Assembly (NCBI RefSeq): GCF_005049235.1
Contig: NZ_SUMD01000001.1
Location: 124,001 to 188,000 of the forward strand
DNA length: 64,000 bases
Direction of reading: 5' to 3'
DNA from: Rhodococcus oryzae
GTDB lineage: Bacteria; Actinomycetota; Actinomycetes; Mycobacteriales; Mycobacteriaceae
Numbering within the stretch: position 1 is the first letter of the stretch; every line of letters starts with the position of its first letter. This document shows positions 44,508-54,870 of the stretch, piece by piece. A model generated the notes under the pieces. The model had not been told where the DNA came from. It worked only from the letters and a program-made list of their open reading frames with translations, and did not search any database. The position numbers and the translations under genes were made by a program.

Positions 44508-45016
44508 GCACCGACCGCGACAGCCAGCGCTCCCGGGTGTACGAGGCGGAGTCCGTGGTGCGGAAGGTGTTCGACCGCGCCGACAAGGGGGCACGCGAAC
44601 TCGAGCTGTTCGGCTCCACGATCACGCTGCCGGTGGAGCGGAAGTTCGCCTCGGTCGACTCGGTGCAGGACTACGCGGACCGGGTGCTGGCCCTGAACTG
44701 GGTGCGCGAGCGCTGGCCGGGCGCGGCCGTCCCGGTCACCGTCCGCGCGCGGGCCGGGGCGGCCGCCGCCCACTACGAGTCCGGCGCGGCGACCATCGCT
44801 GTCCCGCTGCACACCCGCGGCACGGCCTGGGCGCTGCGCGAGCTGGTGGTCCTGCACGAGCTCGCCCATCACCTCGAGCCGGACGGCGCGGCGCTGGCCC
44901 CGCACGGGCCGGAGTTCGTCGATCGCTACCTGGTCCTGGTCGACGAGATCATCGGCGGCGAGGCCGCCTTCGTGCTGCGGACCACGATGCTGGAGAACGG
45001 TGTCCGGATCGCCTGA
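44504..45016 (+). CDS. TIGR04338-type putative metallohydrolase
   Basis: A 170-residue protein with a zinc-protease-like motif HELAHH (H118, E119, H122) followed by APHGPEF with H134 as a possible third ligand, like SprT- or WLM-type proteases. It has no signal peptide and is cytoplasmic. Substrate unknown. It is coupled to the DUF2786 gene by a GTGA overlap; I recall this pair from other Mycobacteriales. A strong hairpin follows. Confidence 0.85.
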   Translation: MSTDRDSQRSRVYEAESVVRKVFDRADKGARELELFGSTITLPVERKFASVDSVQDYADRVLALNWVRERWPGAAVPVTVRARAGAAAAHYESGAATIAVPLHTRGTAWALRELVVLHELAHHLEPDGAALAPHGPEFVDRYLVLVDEIIGGEAAFVLRTTMLENGVRIA

Positions 45017-45036
45017 CCCGCGCCCGCCCGACATCG

Positions 45037-45094
45037 CGCACACCCATTGACGAGAACGCACACCCGTTCAGCGATCAACGGGTGTGCGATCTCG
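45037..45094. terminator. Long imperfect palindrome after metallohydrolase gene
   Basis: CGAGA-A-CGCACACCCGTT (45051-45068) pairs with AACGGGTGTGCG-A-TCTCG (45077-45094) with a single A-A mismatch. A direct copy of CGCACACCC stands 20 bp to the left (45037-45045). It lies between convergent genes and runs into GCAAAAAG, so it could stop transcription on the plus strand. Confidence 0.75.
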
Positions 45095-45122
45095 GCAAAA
45101 AGTGTGCGGCGGCGTGCTCGCC

Positions 45123-45446
45123 CTACTCCCCGAACGGCCCGTTCTCGGGCAGCCGCAGGTCGGACTTCTCCAGCTCCTCGATGTTGACGTCCTTGAAGGT
45201 GATGACCCGGACGTGCTTGACGAACCGCGCGGGGCGGTACATGTCCCACACCCAGGCGTCGGCCATCCGCACCTCGAAGTAGATCTCCCCGTCCGCGTTG
45301 TGCGGGATCAGCTCGACGGAGTTCGCCAGGTAGAACCGGCGTTCGGTCTCCACTACGTAGGCGAACTGGCCGACGATGTCCTTGTACTCACGGTAGAGCG
45401 AGAGCTCCATCTCCGTTTCGTACTTCTCGAGATCTTCGGCACTCAT
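45123..45446 (-). CDS. DUF2469 protein (Rv2901c-like)
   Basis: A 107-residue acidic protein almost specific to actinobacteria: SAEDLEKYETEMELSLYREYKD at the start, YVVETERRFYLANSVELIP in the middle. Function is unknown, but it always sits beside rnhB-lepB-rplS. AGGAGG lies 11 bases before the ATG, deciding the start. Confidence 0.9.
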   Translation of the reverse strand: MSAEDLEKYETEMELSLYREYKDIVGQFAYVVETERRFYLANSVELIPHNADGEIYFEVRMADAWVWDMYRPARFVKHVRVITFKDVNIEELEKSDLRLPENGPFGE

Positions 45447-45483
45447 CTGTTTCGCCGTCCTCCTGCTCTGTGGTGAACCATCA

Positions 45484-46215
45484 TCATCCCGCACGCACCT
45501 CCGCGGTGTACATTTCGCCCACCCCATCGGCCACCAAGCGGTCCTCGCGCACCGGATCGCGCTGCATCAGTCGCGCCGCGGCGACGTTCGCGTACGACAT
45601 CCGGTGCTCACGACTCGGGCCGAGCGCGGCCATCGCCGCGGTGTGCGCGGCCGTGCTGTACCCCTTGTGCGCGGCGAACCCGTACCCGGGCAGGTCCGTG
45701 TCCATCGCCACCATCGTGCGGTCGCGCGAGACCTTCGCCAGCACGCTGGCCGCCGCGATACACGCCGCCGACGCGTCGCCGCCGATCACCGGCAGCGACG
45801 GCGCGGGCAGGCCCGGCACCCGAAACCCGTCCGTCAGAACGTATCCCGGGGACAACGCCAGGCCCGCGACCGCGCGCCGCATGCCCTCGATGTTCGCCAC
45901 GTGCACGCCGAGCGAGTCGACCTCCCACGCCGGGATCTCCACGATGCACCAGGCCCTGGCGATGCGCGTGATGGCGGGGAACAGCTCCTCCCGCGTCCGC
46001 TCGGTCAGCTTCTTGGAGTCGTCGAGGTTCGCCAGGGCCGGGTGCAGCTTGGGCCCGAGCGCGCAGGCGGCGACCACGAGCGGACCCGCGCACGCGCCAC
46101 GGCCGGCCTCGTCGACGCCCACCACGGGGCCGAGGCCGCTACGGATGAGGGCAGACTCCATCGTCCGCAGGCCAGCCGCTCTGCGGATGATCGTCCTCGG
46201 TGGCCAGGTACTCAC
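45484..46215 (-). CDS. rnhB: Ribonuclease HII
   Basis: A 243-residue nuclease that removes ribonucleotides embedded in DNA and RNA-DNA hybrids. The acidic pair D35-E36 is in [20 protein letters not shown]; further catalytic Asp residues are in NLDDSKKLT and in the [20 protein letters not shown] block. GTG start overlaps the lepB stop (GTGA), fixing it. It ends 37 bp before the DUF2469 start. Confidence 0.94.
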   Translation of the reverse strand: MSTWPPRTIIRRAAGLRTMESALIRSGLGPVVGVDEAGRGACAGPLVVAACALGPKLHPALANLDDSKKLTERTREELFPAITRIARAWCIVEIPAWEVDSLGVHVANIEGMRRAVAGLALSPGYVLTDGFRVPGLPAPSLPVIGGDASAACIAAASVLAKVSRDRTMVAMDTDLPGYGFAAHKGYSTAAHTAAMAALGPSREHRMSYANVAAARLMQRDPVREDRLVADGVGEMYTAEVRAG

Positions 46216-46994
46216 TGTCCTTGGATATCAGGCGAATCGATGAGGCCCCAACGCGAGGGCGGCAGCACGATGGCGACGGCCTTGCCGATGACGTTGTCCA
46301 CGGGCACGCTTCCGTTGTACTCGTCGCCGACGTGATAGCGCGAGTCCGCGGAGTTGCTGCGGTTGTCGCCCATCATCCAGAGGTTGCCCTCGGGGACGGT
46401 GACGGGACCGAAGCAGCGACCCGACTTGAGCGGGGTGTCGCAGGTCTGGGTGCCCGGGGTGAAGGGGAAGTCGGTGACGACGTACGGCTCGTCGATCGGC
46501 TTGCCGTCGACCAGGATCCGGCCCTGGTCGTCGCAGCATTCGACGGTCTGACCACCGGTCGCGATGACCCGCTTGACCAGATCGTTCTCGTCCGGCGGCA
46601 CCAGGCCGACCAGGGAACCGAACTCCTGCAATCCGCGGACCACCGGGTTGTCGGAGCGGGTGGACGACCAGCCGCTGTTCCAGGACTCCGGGCCCTTGAA
46701 CACGATCACGTCACCGGGCTGCGGGTCGCCGAAGCGGTAGCTGATCTTCTCGACGGCGATCCGGTCGCCGGTGCAGCCGGCGCAACCGTGCAGCGTGGGT
46801 TCCATCGACTCCGACGGAATCAGGTACACCCTGACGATGAAGGTCTGCAGCAGAAAGCTCATCACGAGCGCGACGAGAATGAGGATGGGGAGTTCCCGCC
46901 AGAACGAGCGGGGTTTCTTCTCGACCCTCCCCGACATCGGTTCGGGGGATTCGGCACCGTCCGGCGCCGTCGATTCCTGAGGGGTATTTACCAC
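46212..46994 (-). CDS. lepB: Signal peptidase I
   Basis: A 260-residue membrane-bound protease that removes signal peptides from exported proteins. One N-terminal helix (~36-58) leads to the catalytic Ser63 in PSESMEPTL; the general base Lys141 is in [12 protein letters not shown], and box E is seen near [13 protein letters not shown]. An insert with CAGCTGDR follows the Ser, as in other actinobacteria. GTG start. A perfect hairpin separates it from rplS. Confidence 0.94.
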   Translation of the reverse strand: MVNTPQESTAPDGAESPEPMSGRVEKKPRSFWRELPILILVALVMSFLLQTFIVRVYLIPSESMEPTLHGCAGCTGDRIAVEKISYRFGDPQPGDVIVFKGPESWNSGWSSTRSDNPVVRGLQEFGSLVGLVPPDENDLVKRVIATGGQTVECCDDQGRILVDGKPIDEPYVVTDFPFTPGTQTCDTPLKSGRCFGPVTVPEGNLWMMGDNRSNSADSRYHVGDEYNGSVPVDNVIGKAVAIVLPPSRWGLIDSPDIQGQ

Positions 46995-47007
46995 CGGAAC
47001 AGGTTAG

Positions 47008-47044
47008 CCCGGCCCCGGAACGGTGGTGCTGTTCCGGGGCCGGG
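47008..47044 (-). terminator. Terminator after rplS
   Basis: CCCGGCCCCGGAAC (47008-47021) pairs perfectly with GTTCCGGGGCCGGG (47031-47044) around a 9-base loop, 15 bp after the rplS stop. It probably separates rplS from lepB-rnhB transcription. Confidence 0.85.
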
Positions 47045-47059
47045 CCGACGAGAAAAAGA

Positions 47060-47401
47060 TCAGCGCTTTTCCTTGATCTTGGCGGCCTTGCCACGCAGAT
47101 CGCGGAGGTAGTACAGCTTGGCGCGACGGACGTCACCACGGGTGAGGACCTCGACCTGAGCAATGTTGGGGCTGTGCACCGGGAAGGTGCGCTCGACGCC
47201 GACGCCGAAGGAGACCTTGCGAACGGTGAAGGTCTCGCGGATGCCGCCGCCCTGGCGACGGATCACGACGCCCTTGAAGACCTGCACGCGCTCCTTCGAG
47301 CCTTCGATGACCTTGACGTGCACGTTCAGGGTGTCGCCGGGACGGAACTCCGGAATGTCGTCGCGGAGAGAGCGGGCGTCCAGAAAGTCCAGGGTGTTCA
47401 T
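47060..47401 (-). CDS. rplS: 50S ribosomal protein L19
   Basis: A 113-residue ribosomal protein at the subunit interface. Motifs: [39 protein letters not shown], and the end [25 protein letters not shown] at 47401 begins the homology. The region upstream contains the palindrome GCCTGTACAGGC at 47499-47510. Confidence 0.95.
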   Translation of the reverse strand: MNTLDFLDARSLRDDIPEFRPGDTLNVHVKVIEGSKERVQVFKGVVIRRQGGGIRETFTVRKVSFGVGVERTFPVHSPNIAQVEVLTRGDVRRAKLYYLRDLRGKAAKIKEKR

Positions 47402-47498
47402 CGGTTGTTCCATCCTTGCGTTTTCGCACGAGTAGAGGAACCGAGCGGCACTGCTCACGCTGTGCTCGGCTGGTTCGTACTCCGATTAGGTAGGTGTG

Positions 47499-47510
47499 GC
47501 CTGTACAGGC
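47499..47510. promoter_or_regulatory. Palindrome upstream of rplS
   Basis: GCCTGTACAGGC, a 12-bp perfect palindrome about 100 bp before the rplS start; on the minus strand TTGACG lies just upstream of it. It might be an operator or part of the promoter; evidence is only its symmetry and place. Confidence 0.3.
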
Positions 47511-47555
47511 AACCCGTCAATTGTGCCAGACGACCAGGACGGGACGAAATCGGGA

Positions 47556-48401
47556 CTACCGAGGCACCCGCTCGTGGTGCGGGGCCGGGGGCGCGGCCTG
47601 CACGGTCCGCTCCAGCTCCTGCTCGGTCGCGGCCTTCGCGTGCTCGACGCTCGGCTTGCCCGCGACGAGGTCCTGGACGTAGATCTTCGCCCGGACCGCC
47701 GGCCGGTGGTAGCGCTTCTCCCGTTCGATCGCCCGCAGCATCCGCTTGGGCCGCTCCGCGTAGCGCCACCGCGCCCACGGCGCCCCGGGTCGGCTCAACC
47801 GGATCGCGCCGACCAGGAGCACCGGGAAGACGAACATCCCCAGCAGGGCGGTCCAGATCTTGCCCTTGGCGATCACCACCGCCGCGACCATCAGGCCCAA
47901 CACGGTGACCAGCACCACCAACCCGCGCACCCACCAGGGCTCCTGCCCGCGGAAGTCCTCGACGTCCAGGATCGCCGTCGGGCGGGCACCGAGCAGCAGC
48001 AGTCCGGTCACCCCGATTGCGACGAACACCGCGTCGACGGAGGTCCGGCCCTGCTCCGCCCAGTAGACGTCCTTGAGGTAGAAGATCAGCGCGAACTCGT
48101 CGAGCACCAGCGCGGCGCCGACCCCGAAGACGCCGGCGAGCACCGCGCCGGTGGTCGAGCTGCCGTCCTCGAAAACCGCGATCAACCACCCGCCGCTGAC
48201 GAGCATGGCCACCACGCCGAAAACCACGTGATGCACGTGCTGGCCGCCCGGGGTCACGTTGCCGGGCCACCACCGGACCTTGGCGCGGATCATCCGCACG
48301 CTGAGCCGGATGAACGCGAAGCCGCCGATGAAACCCAGGAAGAACATGAGCAGCGGCAGCTTGCCCGGCTCGACGATCGCCCGCTGCAGCCAGTGGTCCA
48401 T
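47556..48401 (-). CDS. Membrane protein coupled to formylglycine-generating enzyme (Rv0713-like)
   Basis: A 281-residue protein with about six membrane helices (~16-34, 55-75, 81-104, 125-140, 158-180, 183-200) and a charged C-terminal tail of ~75 residues. HHVVFGVVAMLVSGG and LVLDEFALIFYLKDVYW are notable: they hold His and Asp/Glu inside helices. Function unknown. Its ATG overlaps the FGE stop by one base (TGATG), so the two are translated together; M. tuberculosis has a membrane protein (Rv0713) next to its FGE (Rv0712). Confidence 0.78.
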   Translation of the reverse strand: MDHWLQRAIVEPGKLPLLMFFLGFIGGFAFIRLSVRMIRAKVRWWPGNVTPGGQHVHHVVFGVVAMLVSGGWLIAVFEDGSSTTGAVLAGVFGVGAALVLDEFALIFYLKDVYWAEQGRTSVDAVFVAIGVTGLLLLGARPTAILDVEDFRGQEPWWVRGLVVLVTVLGLMVAAVVIAKGKIWTALLGMFVFPVLLVGAIRLSRPGAPWARWRYAERPKRMLRAIEREKRYHRPAVRAKIYVQDLVAGKPSVEHAKAATEQELERTVQAAPPAPHHERVPR

Positions 48402-49366
48402 CAGCTCGGCCCCGGCGACCTGACGATGCAGCGGAACCCGAGGTGGCAGGTCGAGGTCTCCTCGGTCTCGCCCTGGCGGGCGGCGGGGCGATAGCGGAGG
48501 CAGTAGTTGGGCGCGCACAGGTGCGAGCCGCCCTTGATGACCCGGCGCGGGTAGCTCTCGCCCTCGGTCTGCGCCGCCGACTCCGACCTCGGATTGCGCG
48601 GGATGCAGCACGAGCTCGCCGGGTTGACGTTCTTCCCGCCCGCGCTGTGATCGGCGGTGTGGAGGTCGGTGGTCCACTCCCAGACGTTGCCCGCGACGTC
48701 CAGGAGCCCGTAGCCGTTGGGCTTGAAACTCCCGACCGGCGAGGTCCCGACGAACCCGTCCTCGACGAGGTTCTGCCACGGGAACTGGCCCTGCCAGGTG
48801 TTGGCCTGCTGCTTTCCGCCGGGGGTGTACTCGTCGCCCCACGCGTATGCCGTGCGGTCGAGACCGCCGCGGGCGGCGAACTCCCATTCGGCCTCGGTCG
48901 GCAGCTCCTTGCCCGCCCACGCGGCGTAGGCCTGGGCGTCCGCGTAGGCGACGTGCGTGACCGGGTGCCGCTCGCGCCCGCCGACGTTGCTGTCCGGGCC
49001 CTCCGGGTGACGCCAGTCCGCGCCCGGCACCCAGGACCACCACTGCTGGTAGTCGTCGAGCGAGACCGGTCCGGGCGGCGGGGTGAACACCAGCGAGCCG
49101 GGCACCAGCAGCGCCGGGTCGGCGTCGGGGTAGTCGGCGGGGTCGGGCGCGGTCTCGGCGACGGTGACGTGGCCGGCGTCCTTCACGAAACGCCGGAACT
49201 CCGCGACGGTCACCTGGTGGGTGTCCATCCAGAAGCCGTCCACCTCGACCTGATGGACGGGCTTCTCCTCCGGGTAGAAGTCCTCCGAGCCCATCCAGAA
49301 GAGACCGCCCGGCACCCAGGACATGTTCTTGAGTGGGGTGTTCAACGACTGGGTGTTCGACGCCAT
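48401..49366 (-). CDS. Formylglycine-generating enzyme (SUMF1 family)
   Basis: A 321-residue oxygenase that turns a Cys in CxPxR motifs of sulfatases into formylglycine. MSWVPGGLFWMGSEDFYPEEKPVH starts the domain; later PTEAEWEFAARGGL, ANTWQGQFPW and LLDVAGNVWEWT follow. The two copper-binding Cys (284 and 289) are in GGSHLCAPNYCLRYRPAAR, as in the Streptomyces and M. tuberculosis enzymes, which supports true FGE rather than EgtB. ATG at 49366 or 49378. No sulfatase gene lies in the window. Confidence 0.88.
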   Translation of the reverse strand: MASNTQSLNTPLKNMSWVPGGLFWMGSEDFYPEEKPVHQVEVDGFWMDTHQVTVAEFRRFVKDAGHVTVAETAPDPADYPDADPALLVPGSLVFTPPPGPVSLDDYQQWWSWVPGADWRHPEGPDSNVGGRERHPVTHVAYADAQAYAAWAGKELPTEAEWEFAARGGLDRTAYAWGDEYTPGGKQQANTWQGQFPWQNLVEDGFVGTSPVGSFKPNGYGLLDVAGNVWEWTTDLHTADHSAGGKNVNPASSCCIPRNPRSESAAQTEGESYPRRVIKGGSHLCAPNYCLRYRPAARQGETEETSTCHLGFRCIVRSPGPS

Positions 49367-49465
49367 GCAAGGAAGCATGTCACCTCACCCGCACCGGGCG
49401 CAGCCACCTCCGGTCACCCTTTTCGGGTGGTTCCCGCCCACCCGGCGGCTGAGACCATGCCAACC

Positions 49466-50137
49466 ATGGGAACTGCCATTGGTGACATTCTTCCGCTCGC
49501 GCTCGGCGTCGCGATCAGTCCGATCCCGATCATCGCCGCGATCCTCATGCTGCTGACACCGAAGGCGGGGAGCACCGCGACGGCGTTCACCGCAGGCTGG
49601 GTTCTCGGCATCGCGCTCGGGTACACGGTGATCGTGACGATCGCCAGCGTGGTCGGCCTGGACAGCTCGTCGGGCGGGAACGCGACGACCGCGACCATCA
49701 AGATCGTCCTTGGCGTCGCCCTGCTCTGGCTGGCGCTCAAGCAATGGCGGAGCAGGCCCGCGCCCGGCGCGGAGCCGACCATGCCCGGCTGGCTCGCCGC
49801 CATCGACAAGGTCACCCCGGGCAAGGCGCTTGGACTCGGCTTCGCGCTCTCCGCGGTGAACCCGAAGAACCTGCTGATGATCGTCGGCGCGGCGGTGGCC
49901 GTCGCCAACCTCGGGGTCAGCGGCGCCACGCTGGTGGTCACCGGGGTGGTCTTCACGGTCCTCGCCGCCAGCACGGTGGCCGTGCCGGTGATCGCCTACT
50001 TCGTCGCCAAGGAAAAGGCCACGGTCTGGCTGCAGAACCTCAAGTCCTGGCTGACCGCCAACAACGCGGCCGTGATGGCGACGCTGCTGCTGGTGATCGG
50101 TGTCGTGATGATCGGCAAGGGGCTCGGCGGGTACTAG
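49466..50137 (+). CDS. GAP-family (Sap/LysE-like) membrane protein
   Basis: A 223-residue protein with about six helices of the GAP/Sap family (mycobacterial sulfolipid-1-addressing protein and GPL-addressing protein are members): ILPLALGVAISPIPIIAAILML at the start and ALGLGFALSAVNPKNLLMIVGAA in the middle are typical. Members help move glycolipids or act as small exporters; substrate unknown. A start at 49457 is equally possible. It converges on tex across the second copy of the inverted-repeat element. Confidence 0.82.
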   Translation: MGTAIGDILPLALGVAISPIPIIAAILMLLTPKAGSTATAFTAGWVLGIALGYTVIVTIASVVGLDSSSGGNATTATIKIVLGVALLWLALKQWRSRPAPGAEPTMPGWLAAIDKVTPGKALGLGFALSAVNPKNLLMIVGAAVAVANLGVSGATLVVTGVVFTVLAASTVAVPVIAYFVAKEKATVWLQNLKSWLTANNAAVMATLLLVIGVVMIGKGLGGY

Positions 50138-50205
50138 GCGCTGCGCGCCTGTGCGCGGTTGACGAGTCTCTGGACTCGTCAACCGCGCACAGGCGGCGGA
50201 GCCGC

Positions 50206-50208
<3 letters not shown>
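50135..50208. repeat. Convergent-gene terminator repeat, copy 2
   Basis: Second copy of the ~75-bp element at 4230-4311. The main stem is a perfect 21 bp (50147-50167 with 50174-50194) around CTCTGG, followed by AGGCGGC-GGA-GCCGCCT. The left end holds the stop codon (TAG) of the GAP gene and the right end that of tex. Differences from copy 1 in the stem arms are compensated on the other arm (for example GTGG/CCAC against GCGG/CCGC), which shows that pairing is kept. Confidence 0.9.
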
Positions 50209-52587
<2,379 letters not shown>

Positions 52588-52614
52588 GGCGATCGACCCT
52601 ACCGGCAGGCACCG

Positions 52615-53346
52615 TCAGGGCTCGAGAACTGAGCGATCCGCGTCGGTGAGCTCGACGTGTTCGAGCAGGTCGGGGCGGCGTTCGCCGGTGCGCAACAGCG
52701 ACTGTTCCCGGCGCCAGCGGGCCACCTTGGCGTGGTCACCGGAGAGCAGGATCGGCGGCACCTCGAGCTCACGCCAGCTCACCGGCCGGGTGTAGCTCGG
52801 ACCCTCCAGCAGGCCGTCGGAGAACGAATCCTCTTGGTGCGACTGCTGATTGCCGAGCACGCCGGGGAGCAGCCGGACGACGGCCTCGGCCATCACCAGC
52901 ACCGCGGCCTCGCCCCCGATGAGGACGTAGTCGCCGATGCTGACCTCCTCGACCCGCACCCGCCTGGCCGCGTCGTCGAACACCCGCTGATCGATGCCCT
53001 CGTAGCGGCCGCAGGCGAACACGAGGCGCTTCTCCCCCGCCCATCGGTGCGCGGTGTCCTGTGTGAAGGGCACGCCCGCCGGGGTGGGGACCACCAGCAG
53101 CGTGTCCGGGTCCGGGTCAGTGCCGAGCACCTCGTCCAGTGCCTCGCCCCACACGGTCGGCTTCATCACCATGCCCGGGCCGCCGCCGTACGGAGAGTCG
53201 TCGACCGCCTTGTGGACGTCGTGCGTCCAGTCCCGCAGGTCGTGCACGCCGACGGAGATCAGGCCCTTGTCGATGGCCTTGCCCAGCAACGCCGTTCGCA
53301 ACGGCTCGAGGTACTCGGGGAAGATCGTGATGACGTCGAGGCGCAC
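52615..53346 (-). CDS. trmD: tRNA (guanine-37-N1)-methyltransferase
   Basis: A 243-residue SPOUT (trefoil-knot) enzyme that makes m1G37 in tRNA to prevent frameshifting. Signatures: FPEYLEPLRTALLGKA at the start, CGRYEGIDQRV and SIGDYVLIGGEAAVL in the knot, and DSFSDGLLEGPSYTRP. GTG start lies 2 bp from the rimM stop. It is last in rpsP-khpA-rimM-trmD. Confidence 0.95.
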   Translation of the reverse strand: MRLDVITIFPEYLEPLRTALLGKAIDKGLISVGVHDLRDWTHDVHKAVDDSPYGGGPGMVMKPTVWGEALDEVLGTDPDPDTLLVVPTPAGVPFTQDTAHRWAGEKRLVFACGRYEGIDQRVFDDAARRVRVEEVSIGDYVLIGGEAAVLVMAEAVVRLLPGVLGNQQSHQEDSFSDGLLEGPSYTRPVSWRELEVPPILLSGDHAKVARWRREQSLLRTGERRPDLLEHVELTDADRSVLEP

Positions 53347-53348
53347 AG

Positions 53349-53876
53349 CTACTCCGGATTCAGAAGTCCCTCAGGCGGATCGATCTCGATGACTCCGTCG
53401 GCGACGGACACGGAGGTGACGATGGCCGCGACGAACGGGATCAGGATCTCGCCGGTCTTCTGCCCCTCCGGACGCACGGAGAGCAACTCTCCCGCGGCCG
53501 AGTGCAGCACCTCGATGACGGAGCCGACCGGGGTGCCGTCGCCCAGCCGGACGGCGAGGCCCTCGAGCTCGTGGTCGTAGAACTCATCGGGATCATCCGA
53601 CGGCGCCAGGTCCGCGGTGTCGACGATGAACAGCGTGCCGCGGATCGCGTCCGACGCCGTGCGATCGTCGATCCCCTTGAGACGCAGCAGAAGCCGCCCG
53701 GAGTGTTCCCGGGCGGCTTCCACCGTGTAGCTGGTGAGTTTCTGCTCGCGGGGCTTGCGGCCGTGCAGCACGGTGCCGACCGCAAAACGCTCTTCGGGAT
53801 CGTCGGTCCGTATGTCTACGGCCAACTCACCCCTGATGCCGTGTGACTTGGCCACACGCCCGATGACGAGCTCCAC
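53349..53876 (-). CDS. rimM: Ribosome maturation factor RimM
   Basis: A 175-residue 30S maturation factor. The N-terminal RimM domain begins VIGRVAKSHGIRGELAVD; the PRC barrel is at ~95-170 (FYDHELEGLAVRLGDGTPVG, then PEGQKTGEILIPFV). GTG at 53876 starts homology, 4 bp after the KH gene stop. It binds ribosomal protein S19 and works with the KH protein's neighbours in 30S assembly. Confidence 0.94.
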   Translation of the reverse strand: MELVIGRVAKSHGIRGELAVDIRTDDPEERFAVGTVLHGRKPREQKLTSYTVEAAREHSGRLLLRLKGIDDRTASDAIRGTLFIVDTADLAPSDDPDEFYDHELEGLAVRLGDGTPVGSVIEVLHSAAGELLSVRPEGQKTGEILIPFVAAIVTSVSVADGVIEIDPPEGLLNPE

Positions 53877-53880
53877 TGAT

Positions 53881-54123
53881 TTACTGATCGGTGTCGACCA
53901 CGTCGACGCGGATACCGCGGCCACCGATACCGGTGACCAGGGTCCGCAACGCGGTGGCGGTGCGTCCGCCACGACCGATGACCTTGCCCAGGTCCTCGGG
54001 GTTCACGTGCACCTCGACCGTCCGCCCACGGCGTCCGGTCGAGAGCTCGACCCGGACGTCGTCGGGGTTGGCGACGATGCCGCGAACGAGCTGTTCGACG
54101 GCATCGGCGACAACGGCACTCAC
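53881..54123 (-). CDS. khpA: KH-domain RNA-binding protein KhpA
   Basis: An 80-residue single KH domain; the GxxG loop is in [12 protein letters not shown]. In other Gram-positives KhpA pairs with KhpB (Jag) to bind RNA and influence cell elongation; the mycobacterial homologue is Rv2908c. The GTG start overlaps the rpsP stop (GTGA), so it is translationally coupled to S16. Confidence 0.94.
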   Translation of the reverse strand: MSAVVADAVEQLVRGIVANPDDVRVELSTGRRGRTVEVHVNPEDLGKVIGRGGRTATALRTLVTGIGGRGIRVDVVDTDQ

Positions 54124-54587
54124 TTGTCAGCAGCCTCGGAATCCGCGGCGGCCTCGGCCTCGGCGGGGGCCTCGGTGGCCTCCTCCGTGTCGGCCTTCTT
54201 GGCGGCCTTCTTCTTCGGGGTGATGGCCTCGGCCACCGGCTCGCTGTCGGCCTGCGCCAGCGCGGCCTGGAAGAGCTCCAGCTTGGACGGCTTGGCTTCC
54301 TTGACCTTCAGGGTGCCCTCGGTGCCCGGCAGGCCCTTGAACTTCTGCCAGTCGCCGGTGATCTTGAGCAGGTTCTCGACCGGCTCGGTCGGCTGCGCGC
54401 CGACACCCAGCCAGTACTGCGCACGCTCCGAGTCGATCTCGATCAGGGAGGGCTCTTCCTTGGGGTGGTACTTGCCGATGGTCTCGATCGCACGGCCGTT
54501 GCGGCGGGTGCGAGAGTCGGCGATGACGATGCGGTAGTGCGGGGTGCGGATCTTGCCGAGCCGCATGAGCTTGATCTTGACAGCCAT
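54120..54587 (-). CDS. rpsP: 30S ribosomal protein S16
   Basis: A 155-residue protein: the S16 core ([56 protein letters not shown]) plus a C-terminal Lys- then Ala/Glu-rich extension of ~45 residues, usual in this order. First gene of rpsP-khpA-rimM-trmD. ATG at 54587 after AAAGGCTCC; the frame extends upstream without homology. Confidence 0.95.
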   Translation of the reverse strand: MAVKIKLMRLGKIRTPHYRIVIADSRTRRNGRAIETIGKYHPKEEPSLIEIDSERAQYWLGVGAQPTEPVENLLKITGDWQKFKGLPGTEGTLKVKEAKPSKLELFQAALAQADSEPVAEAITPKKKAAKKADTEEATEAPAEAEAAADSEAADK

Positions 54588-54870
54588 GGTGGAGCCTTTC
54601 AGATGGTCACGGCGCAATTCAGCGATGCGCAAGGCCTGCGCACCCGGTTTCGCGTTGAGGGGTTGTCGTGACCGCCGCGCGGTACGTAACCGGAGACGGG
54701 CGAACAGCGGTCCATTCTGCCAGACGATGAGGTCGCTCCGTTAATCGCCCGCGGCCGCCGGTGTTTCGCCCTTCCGCGGGCGCCCCCTCGGCCTAGACTT
54801 CGTTGGCACGTCATCACCGCAGGTCGGTGACGAATTCGACCGAAGTCGTCGCTCGTTCACAAGGGGGATC

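Noticed and set aside
48401-49366. EgtB (ergothioneine sulfoxide synthase) identity for the SUMF1-type protein
   Set aside because: It lacks the N-terminal DinB-type domain of EgtB and keeps the CAPNYC copper-Cys pair of formylglycine-generating enzymes.
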